Source of the DNA: an uncultured Eubacteriales bacterium
GTDB lineage: Bacteria > Bacillota > Clostridia > Christensenellales > CAG-138
Reading direction: 5' to 3'
Assembly: GCA_902768995.1 (NCBI GenBank)
Contig: CACXNN010000032.1
Span: forward strand, 1-10,454
Length of the DNA stretch: 10,454 nucleotides
Shown here: in pieces, positions 6,138-10,454 of the stretch
How positions within the stretch are numbered: the stretch's first letter is position 1
Layout: the number at the start of each line of letters is the position of its first letter
Made by a program: the position numbers and the translations under genes
Notes under the pieces: generated by a model
The model's input: only the letters and a program-made list of their open reading frames with translations
What the model was told of the DNA's origin: nothing
Database searches by the model: none

Positions 6138-7044
6138 TGGCAAGCCGCTGAAAAAAGTTGTTTTTTGCCCCCTCGTCCCCGGCGAGGGCCGCCGCGGCCT
6201 CCTCCCGAAGCTTCGTCCGGTGGGTGTGGTAGGCGAAGGGGTCCGGGACGATCACCTTCTTATAGGCCCGGTCCATATCGAGGAGCAGACTGTTGCCGTA
6301 GGGGCAGGGGGCGTCCGTGCGGACGGAGAAGGCCCCCAGGGACGGGAGAAGCCGCTGGGTGGGCTCCGACAGCAAGAAGGCGTAGAAGGCCAGACAGGCC
6401 CTGGCCTTTTCCTCGTCCGTGTTCCGGTCGACGCCCAGATAGCAGACCTGATCCGTGAAGGCCCCGGCCACGGCGGCGTCCGCCCCCATCTCCCCCTCCC
6501 GCTGGATATCCCCCCAGGCCCTCAGGTCCAGGACCGTGCCCGTCGCCCCGTTAGCGAGGGTCGCCACGGGGTCCGTCTCCCCCACGGTGGTCTTCACGTA
6601 CCCGGAGAAGCACCAGGGGGCGGCGTAGGGCGTGAGGGTGAGGCCCGGCCGCAGGTCCGTCTCCGGTGCAAAGTCCACCTCCTGCAGCAGCTCCTCGTAG
6701 AGGACCCCGGAGAAGAAGGAGTACATGTCCGCCCGGCGGCCGTAGGCCATGCGCTCCCAGAAGTCCGCTTCCCCCATGCCCTCCACCGTGATCCGCACGC
6801 CGAAGTGGCGCTTGTTGAAGGCCTCCGCCCGCTCCGTCAAAAAGGCGGTCACGCTGCCCTGATAGGTCTTGCAGGTGACGATATGGTAGAGGGTGAGGGT
6901 CCCCACGTAGTCCGGCGGCTGGAGCTGGCGGCTCTTCACGTAGAAGCTCTCCCCCGTCCCCGCCCCCACCCGGGGCCCGGCGTACAGGAGGAACAGCAGG
7001 ATCAGCAGGGCGGCCGCGGCCCGAAAATACAGTCTTTTTCTCAT
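6121..7044 (-). CDS. Membrane-anchored protein resembling an extracellular solute-binding protein
   Basis: A 307-residue protein with a basic N-terminus (MRKRLYFR) and a hydrophobic stretch at about residues 8-22 that serves as signal peptide or membrane anchor. There is no cysteine in a lipobox position, so it is not an obvious lipoprotein. The exported part looks like a family-1 solute-binding fold: a first strand (TLTLYHIV, about 49-56), then a helix before FNKRHFGVRITVEGM (about 76-90), and a late segment ACLAFYAFLLSEPTQRLLPSLGAFSVRTD (about 216-244). That late segment matches the usual pattern of a helix ending in SP/SEP-x-x-Q followed by a G-x-F-x-V/P-x-R-x-D turn. No permease or ATPase gene is adjacent, and the ligand cannot be told. 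The ATG at 7044 lacks a strong ribosome binding site. It is the first gene of the minus-strand cluster, 18 bases before murB and divergent from spoIIA. Confidence 0.7.
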   Translation of the reverse strand: MRKRLYFRAAAALLILLFLLYAGPRVGAGTGESFYVKSRQLQPPDYVGTLTLYHIVTCKTYQGSVTAFLTERAEAFNKRHFGVRITVEGMGEADFWERMAYGRRADMYSFFSGVLYEELLQEVDFAPETDLRPGLTLTPYAAPWCFSGYVKTTVGETDPVATLANGATGTVLDLRAWGDIQREGEMGADAAVAGAFTDQVCYLGVDRNTDEEKARACLAFYAFLLSEPTQRLLPSLGAFSVRTDAPCPYGNSLLLDMDRAYKKVIVPDPFAYHTHRTKLREEAAAALAGDEGAKNNFFQRLAIVIES

Positions 7045-7054
7045 GATTCAGGGT

Positions 7055-7085
7055 ATGCCCGAAAGGTAGACCCGATGCCCGAAAG
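7055..7085. repeat. 11-bp direct repeat ATGCCCGAAAG, two copies
   Basis: Identical copies lie at 7055-7065 and 7075-7085, with starts exactly 20 bp apart (about two helical turns), just upstream of the solute-binding-like gene. The spacing and position suit a dimeric regulator binding one face of the DNA. A recent local duplication is the alternative. Confidence 0.5.
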
Positions 7086-7101
7086 CTCGTCCTTTTTCGA
7101 G

Positions 7102-7131
7102 GCAGGACGCGGCGGCGCCCCCGCCGTATTT
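7102..7131 (+). promoter_or_regulatory. Possible sigma-H-type promoter of the spoIIA operon
   Basis: spoIIA is transcribed by sigma-H in Bacillus, with consensus roughly R-n-AGGA-WWW, 11-12 bases, then R-n-n-GAAT. Here GCAGGACGC (7102-7110), a 12-base spacer and GCCGTATTT (7123-7131) match the core AGGA and most of the -10, but not the A/T-rich end of the -35. The implied leader would be about 25-30 bases before the ATG, a sensible length. This is a weak motif match supported mainly by the known regulation of the operon. Confidence 0.3.
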
Positions 7132-7163
7132 ACTCTGGACAGCCTACGAAAAGGAGATCGCCT

Positions 7164-7469
7164 ATGGAAATAAACGCAAGCAAGCGCGGCCCCCGGCTCC
7201 ATGTGAAGCTGAGCGGGGAGCTGGACCACCACAGCGCGGAGCAGACCAGGAACATGCTGGACACCCTTTTGAAGGACATCACCGTCCGGGACCTGACGCT
7301 GGACCTCTCGGGCATCAGCTTCATGGACAGCGCTGGTCTCGGGGTGATCCTGGGCCGTTACCGCATCTTGAGCATGCGGGGCGGGCATCTCACCGTGACG
7401 GGCATGTCGGGGGCCATCGACAAGATCTTTCGCATGTCGGGCGTCTACGCCATCGTGGACAGAGTGTAA
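7164..7469 (+). CDS. spoIIAA: Anti-sigma F factor antagonist SpoIIAA
   Basis: SpoIIAA is a 101-residue STAS-domain protein. When dephosphorylated by SpoIIE in the forespore it binds SpoIIAB and frees sigma-F. The phospho-acceptor block LDLSGISFMDSAGLGVILGR (about 46-64) places the phosphorylated serine at S56 in MDSAGLG, equivalent to Ser58 of Bacillus. The N-terminal strand pattern GPRLHVKLSGELDHHSAEQ (9-27) and the final IDKIFRMSGVYAIV (85-98) are also typical. The ATG at 7164 has AAAAGGAG 7 bases upstream. It is the first gene of the three-gene spoIIA operon, and its stop codon overlaps the ribosome binding site of spoIIAB. Confidence 0.97.
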   Translation: MEINASKRGPRLHVKLSGELDHHSAEQTRNMLDTLLKDITVRDLTLDLSGISFMDSAGLGVILGRYRILSMRGGHLTVTGMSGAIDKIFRMSGVYAIVDRV

Positions 7470-7479
7470 GGAGGCGCGT

Positions 7480-7914
7480 ATGGATAACTGGATGGAGCTG
7501 ACCTTTCCCTCCCTCTCCGTGAACGAGGGCTTTGCCCGGGCGGCCACGGCTGCCTTCGCATCGCTGCTGAACCCCACCATCGACGAGCTGTCGGACCTTA
7601 GGACCGCGGTGTCCGAGGCGGTGACCAATGCCATCATCCACGCCTACGGGAACGATCGGGACGCCATGATCACCCTTCGGTGCGAGGCGGAGGGCAAGCG
7701 GCTGAAGGTCGTGGTGAAGGACACGGGCTGCGGCATCGAGGATATCGAGCTCGCTCGTCGGCCCTTCTATACCAGCAAGCCGGAGCTGGAACGGTCCGGC
7801 ATGGGCTTCGCGGTGATGGAGGCGTTCATGGACCGGGTGGAGATCGAATCGGCCCCCGGCGAAGGGACCGCCGTGACCATGGAGAAGGAGATCGGCACCG
7901 CCCGTGGGGAGTGA
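7480..7914 (+). CDS. spoIIAB: Anti-sigma F factor and SpoIIAA serine kinase SpoIIAB
   Basis: SpoIIAB holds sigma-F inactive before and outside forespore commitment, and phosphorylates SpoIIAA on serine using ATP. This 144-residue GHKL-fold protein shows the N box SEAVTNAIIHAYG (45-57, with catalytic E46 and Mg-binding N50), the G1 box DTGCGIED (81-88) and the G2/ATP-lid segment FYTSKPELERSGMGFAVMEA (96-115). The last is almost identical to Bacillus FTTKPELERSGMGF. All ATP-site residues appear intact. AAGGAGG (7468-7474) overlaps the spoIIAA stop and lies 5 bases before the ATG, consistent with near-equal coupled expression of antagonist and kinase. The 3' end overlaps sigF by 11 bases. Confidence 0.98.
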   Translation: MDNWMELTFPSLSVNEGFARAATAAFASLLNPTIDELSDLRTAVSEAVTNAIIHAYGNDRDAMITLRCEAEGKRLKVVVKDTGCGIEDIELARRPFYTSKPELERSGMGFAVMEAFMDRVEIESAPGEGTAVTMEKEIGTARGE

Positions 7915-8611
7915 GGATTTCCTTGAAGGCATCCGGCGGGTACAGGCGGGCGATCGAGGAGCGGAGGAAGCGCTGCTTCGGGAGAACATGCCCCTGGTGG
8001 CCGCCATCGCCCGCCGGTATCAGAACTGCGGTCTTGCCCAGGAGGACATGATCCAGCTGGGCAGCATCGGCCTGCTGCAGGCCCTGCGGCGGTTCGACCC
8101 CACCCGGGGCCTGTGCTTCTCCACCTACGCCGTGCCCCTCATCGCCGGGGAGATACGGCGGTTTTTGCGGGACGACGGCATGGTGAAGTTCTCCCGGGAG
8201 ACCAAGTCCCTGGCCCTGCAGATCGAGCGGGTCCGCCGGGAGCAGGGGGACTTGACCGTGGAGGAGCTGTCGAAGGTGCTGCACGTGCCCCTGGAGGACA
8301 TCACGGCGGCCCTGGCCTCCCGGACGGCGGCCCTCTCCCTGGACGCGCCCACCGACGAGGACGGGGCCGATTTGCAGACCTTTTTAGGGAGCGCCGACGC
8401 CGACACGGAGCAGGACGCCCTGAGGCGGGTGGAGCTGAGGGAGCTGTTCGCCATCCTCTCGGAACGGGAGCGACAGGTGCTGTTTATGCGCTACTTCCAG
8501 GATAGGACCCAAAACGAGGTGGGAAAGCGGCTGGGGCTCTCCCAGGTGCAGATATCACGAATAGAAAAGAAGGCCCTGCTGCGCATGCGGCAGCAGGGCG
8601 AAAAGGCTTGA
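7904..8611 (+). CDS. sigF: RNA polymerase sporulation sigma factor SigF
   Basis: The first forespore-specific sigma factor, controlled by SpoIIAB and SpoIIAA. The 235-residue sigma-70-family protein has region 2 at about 25-93, with DMIQLGSIGLLQALRRFDP (48-66) contacting core polymerase and FSTYAVPLIAGEIRRFLRDD (72-91) for -10 recognition. Region 3 spans about 95-150 and region 4 about 175-232, with helix-turn-helix TQNEVGKRLGLSQVQISRIE (202-221). The start is taken as GTG at 7904, inside spoIIAB. The nearest AAGGAG is 13 bases away, longer than usual, so coupling to spoIIAB translation is likely. No alternative in-frame start before residue 29 is evident. The 3' end carries a perfect inverted repeat that acts as a terminator for the opposite strand. 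Confidence 0.97.
   Translation: MGSEDFLEGIRRVQAGDRGAEEALLRENMPLVAAIARRYQNCGLAQEDMIQLGSIGLLQALRRFDPTRGLCFSTYAVPLIAGEIRRFLRDDGMVKFSRETKSLALQIERVRREQGDLTVEELSKVLHVPLEDITAALASRTAALSLDAPTDEDGADLQTFLGSADADTEQDALRRVELRELFAILSERERQVLFMRYFQDRTQNEVGKRLGLSQVQISRIEKKALLRMRQQGEKA
8562..8599 (-). terminator. Intrinsic terminator for the der-plsY-GNAT transcript, inside the sigF 3' end
   Basis: GCCCTGCTGC (8573-8582) and GCAGCAGGGC (8590-8599) form a perfect 10-bp stem with a 7-base loop. On the minus strand it is followed by CTTCTTTTCTAT (8572 down to 8561), a T-rich tract, starting 14 bases past the GNAT stop. On the plus strand the stem is followed by GAAAAGG, so it should not stop sigF mRNA in the same way. 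The stem lies wholly within sigF coding sequence (LLRMRQQG). Confidence 0.7.
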
Positions 8612-8612
8612 T

Positions 8613-9095
8613 CTATCGTTCCATGAGCATCCGTATCCCGTAGGCGGAGACGGACTGTTTATAAACTTCCTCCCCGGTCAGGCGAAAGCCGCACTTCTCA
8701 TAGAAGCGGACGGCCCGGCCGTTGCCCTTCACCGCCCACAGGCAGATCTTGGGATAGGCTGCCAGGGCTTCCAGGGCTGCGTCCATGAGCTGCCGTCCCA
8801 CGCCGGTGCCGTGGTATTCCGGCAGCACGTAGAGGGCATACACCTCCCCCATGTCGGGCTCCTCCGGGCCATGGTTCCCATACCCTACGAAGCCGACGAC
8901 CCGGTCCCCCTCCTTGGCCACCAGGATATTGTCCCGCCAGAGGAAGGCCCGTTCCTCGCTCTTTTCCAGCGTGAACTTATCCAAATATGCTTGGCTCACC
9001 AGGCCCGGGTAGGTCTCCTGCCAGCACTTCCAATGGACGAAAGCCTTGCCTTTGACCTCCTGGTCCGTCTCCATGGGTTTGATCACGATGGACAT
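8613..9095 (-). CDS. GNAT-family N-acetyltransferase
   Basis: A 160-residue acetyltransferase of the GCN5-related fold. It transfers an acetyl group from acetyl-CoA to an amine whose identity cannot be told. Motif A is EVYALYVLPEYHGTGVGRQL at residues 84-103, containing the acetyl-CoA pyrophosphate-binding loop (H95-G-T-G-V-G-R101). Motif B is seen in CLWAVKGNGRAVRFYEKCGF (118-137) followed by RLTGEE, the usual end of the fold. VGFVGYG (67-73) is the preceding strand. It lies 7 bases after plsY, and GAGG overlapping the plsY stop sits 5 bases before the ATG, so it is cotranscribed with der and plsY. Its stop is one base from the convergent sigF stop. Confidence 0.93.
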   Translation of the reverse strand: MSIVIKPMETDQEVKGKAFVHWKCWQETYPGLVSQAYLDKFTLEKSEERAFLWRDNILVAKEGDRVVGFVGYGNHGPEEPDMGEVYALYVLPEYHGTGVGRQLMDAALEALAAYPKICLWAVKGNGRAVRFYEKCGFRLTGEEVYKQSVSAYGIRMLMER

Positions 9096-9102
9096 AGGGA
9101 CC

Positions 9103-9747
9103 TCAGTAGTTGATGGTACCCTCGGTGCCGTCGATGAGGCGCTTGATGTTGGCCCGATGGCGGATGATGATGACCGCGGTGCAGAGGGCGGCGAAGAGCC
9201 ACAGCCAGGGCCGCTGAGCGTAGTTCACGGCGCAGAGGATGGTGAAGAGCAGGGAGCTGGTCATGGACACCAGGGATATCTTGTGGCAGAGGAAGAAGAC
9301 GATGAGGGCAAAGCCGAAGGTGATGGCCCCGCCCAGGGGAAAGCTGAAGAACATGAAGGCGAAGAAGCAGGCCACGCCCTTGCCGCCCTTGAACCGGTAC
9401 AGCACGGGCCAGCAGTGACCCAGCACCACGCCCAGGCCCCCGATATAGCCGCCCAGGGCAAAGTCCAGGGCGCTGTTTTGGACGGCGATGCCCCACCATT
9501 TGCCCAGCAGCGCGCCCAAAGCCACGCCCAGGAAGCACTTGAAGGCGTCCCCCAGGAAGGTGATCACGCCCCACTTGGTGCCGAAGACCCTGGTCATGTT
9601 GGTGGCGCCGGGGTTGCCGCTGCCGTGCTTTCTCACGTCGTCGTGGAGGAAGCGCTTGGAGAACAGCACCGCCGACTGGAAGTTGCCGATGAAGTAGCTG
9701 AGGATCAGGATGATGGCTACGGTCTGGATTTGGACTACGTTCAACAT
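9103..9747 (-). CDS. plsY: Acyl-phosphate:glycerol-3-phosphate acyltransferase PlsY
   Basis: PlsY is the integral-membrane enzyme that transfers the acyl group from acyl-phosphate to sn-glycerol 3-phosphate, making lysophosphatidic acid for phospholipid synthesis. The 214-residue length is typical. Family motifs are all present: GSGNPGATNMTRVFG (42-56), FKGGKGVA (119-126) and HRANIKRLIDGTE (197-209). Hydrophobic segments lie at about 7-26, 70-85, 96-116, 125-153, 160-175 and 180-196. The start is the ATG at 9747. AGGAGG lies 7 bases upstream, over the end of der, and the protein begins MLNVVQIQTV directly before the first membrane segment. The same frame stays open further upstream, but that part only overlaps der. 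It follows der by 2 bases. Confidence 0.97.
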   Translation of the reverse strand: MLNVVQIQTVAIILILSYFIGNFQSAVLFSKRFLHDDVRKHGSGNPGATNMTRVFGTKWGVITFLGDAFKCFLGVALGALLGKWWGIAVQNSALDFALGGYIGGLGVVLGHCWPVLYRFKGGKGVACFFAFMFFSFPLGGAITFGFALIVFFLCHKISLVSMTSSLLFTILCAVNYAQRPWLWLFAALCTAVIIIRHRANIKRLIDGTEGTINY

Positions 9748-9749
9748 GT

Positions 9750-10454
9750 TTATTCCTCCTTCCCTCGATTGCGGAAGATGATCTTGATGGGCGTCCCGGC
9801 GAAGCCGAAGGTCTTCCTGAAGTAGTTCTCCATGTACCGCTTGTAGGAGAAGTGGACCAGGGCTTCGTCGTTGACGAAGATGACGAAGGTGGGCGGCTGG
9901 ACGCTGACCTCCGTGGCGTAATAGATCTTGAGGCGCTTGCCGGACATGGCCGGAGGCTCCGTCATGGAGATGGCCTCGTTGACGATATCGTTCAGGGTGC
10001 CGGTGGTGATCCGGCGGATGGACTGGGCGTAGCTCTCCTTGGCGGCGGCGAGAAGCTTGTTCACCCGCTGGCCGGTCTTGGCGGAGATGAACAGGAAGGG
10101 CACGTAGTCCATGAAGGCCAAATCCACCTGCATGTCCTTCTTGAACTTGTTCATGGTGTTGGTGTCCTTCTCGATCAGGTCCCACTTGTTGACCACCAGC
10201 ACCGAGGGCTTCCCCTCCTCGTGTACGTAGCCCGCGATCTTCACGTCCTGCTCCGAGAGGCCCTGCTCCGCGTCCACCACGATGAGCACCACGTCCGCCC
10301 GCCGCACGGCGGCCAGGGACCGGATGACGCTGTAGCGCTCGATGGTCTCGTCCTCCACGGCCCGCTTGCGGCGGATGCCAGCGGTGTCCACCAACACATA
10401 GGGCTCCCCGTCCAGGGTGAAGAGGGTGTCCACGGCGTCCCGGGTGGTGCCGGG
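9750..10454 (-). CDS. der: Ribosome biogenesis GTPase Der (EngA), C-terminal part, cut by right edge
   Basis: Der is the double-GTPase factor that assists 50S ribosomal subunit maturation. The visible 234 residues begin inside the second GTPase domain at PGTTRDAVDT, the G2 (switch I) region. They continue through DTAGIRRKRAVEDETIERYS (G3 with the characteristic RRK and YSVIRS extension), NKWD (G4) and SAKTG (G5). After that comes the C-terminal KH-like domain, roughly the last 110 residues, containing TFVIFVNDEALVHFSYKRYM and ending YFRKTFGFAGTPIKIIFRNR. The first GTPase domain and the second P-loop lie beyond the right edge. The gene ends GKEE-stop, and its last bases form the plsY ribosome binding site. 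Confidence 0.97.
   Translation of the reverse strand, partial: PGTTRDAVDTLFTLDGEPYVLVDTAGIRRKRAVEDETIERYSVIRSLAAVRRADVVLIVVDAEQGLSEQDVKIAGYVHEEGKPSVLVVNKWDLIEKDTNTMNKFKKDMQVDLAFMDYVPFLFISAKTGQRVNKLLAAAKESYAQSIRRITTGTLNDIVNEAISMTEPPAMSGKRLKIYYATEVSVQPPTFVIFVNDEALVHFSYKRYMENYFRKTFGFAGTPIKIIFRNRGKEE

Larger units (their letters stand above)
7045..7163. promoter_or_regulatory. Divergent intergenic region between the solute-binding-like gene and spoIIA
   Basis: This 119-bp region must drive spoIIA rightward and the solute-binding-like gene leftward. It holds an 11-bp direct repeat, an inverted repeat CGTCCT/AGGACG (7088-7093 and 7104-7109), and a short GC hairpin CGGCGG/CCGCCG (7110-7115 and 7121-7126). 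A strong spoIIAA ribosome binding site AAAAGGAG lies at 7149-7156, 7 bases before the ATG. No convincing TTGACA/TATAAT promoter is visible leftward. Confidence 0.55.

Noticed and set aside
7041..7637. Minus-strand open frame overlapping spoIIAA and spoIIAB
   Set aside because: It is antisense to two conserved sporulation genes, and its product lacks any domain signature.
8573..8599. The same hairpin as a bidirectional terminator for sigF
   Set aside because: On the plus strand the stem is followed by GAAAAGG and not by a T tract, and it lies before the sigF stop codon.
9046..9825. A 259-codon open frame on the plus strand opposite plsY
   Set aside because: Its Glu/Gly/His/Ala-rich repetitive product mirrors the reverse complement of membrane-protein codons. 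PlsY motifs are complete on the other strand.
9748..10185. Possible long N-terminal extension of plsY
   Set aside because: The extension is an out-of-frame reading of der with low-complexity residues. The ATG at 9747 has an ideal ribosome binding site and gives the normal PlsY length.
1..10454. CRISPR arrays, tRNA or rRNA genes, insertion sequences, attachment sites
   Set aside because: No regularly spaced repeats, transposase-like frames, terminal inverted repeats or RNA-gene signatures were seen. Almost all of the window is accounted for by conserved coding genes.

Overview
The window is a compact, GC-rich (by eye above 60 %) chromosomal segment of an endospore-forming Firmicute of the Clostridia. 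The complete spoIIAA-spoIIAB-sigF operon makes spore formation near certain. The whiA, rapZ and YqeM-like genes and the strong AGGAGG-type ribosome binding sites also fit Firmicutes. The base composition suggests a high-GC gut-type lineage such as Oscillospirales or Christensenellales, but the genus cannot be fixed from sequence alone.

Three transcription blocks are visible. Block 1 (1-7044, minus strand) reads, in transcription order: a membrane-anchored protein resembling an extracellular solute-binding protein, murB, rapZ, whiA, a YqeM-like SAM methyltransferase, hslO (Hsp33), a 570-residue TPR protein, and the first codons of a probable THUMP-domain RNA methyltransferase cut by the left edge. 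From murB onward the genes abut or overlap by a few bases, so they are probably cotranscribed and translationally coupled. An extended -10 promoter sits directly in front of murB. It is placed so that the mRNA would begin at or next to the murB ATG, which has no Shine-Dalgarno sequence.

Block 2 (7164-8611, plus strand) is the spoIIA operon: the anti-anti-sigma factor SpoIIAA, the anti-sigma kinase SpoIIAB and the forespore sigma factor SigF. It is divergent from block 1 across a 119-bp intergenic region that holds an 11-bp direct repeat and a weak sigma-H-like promoter. Block 3 (8613-10454, minus strand) is der (cut by the right edge), plsY and a GNAT acetyltransferase. It converges on sigF with one base between the stop codons. 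The only clear intrinsic terminator in the window serves this block and lies inside the last codons of sigF.

Functionally this is mostly core physiology: peptidoglycan precursor synthesis (MurB), cell-wall and division-linked regulators (RapZ, WhiA), redox-regulated chaperoning (Hsp33), ribosome assembly (Der), phospholipid synthesis (PlsY) and forespore-specific transcription (SigF). I see no mobile element, CRISPR array, tRNA or rRNA and no clear new multi-gene system. Points worth a second look are the apparently leaderless murB, the lack of yvcK between rapZ and whiA, the solute-binding-like protein with no transporter genes in view, the predicted helix-turn-helix or cyclin-like tail of the TPR protein, and the terminator inside sigF.
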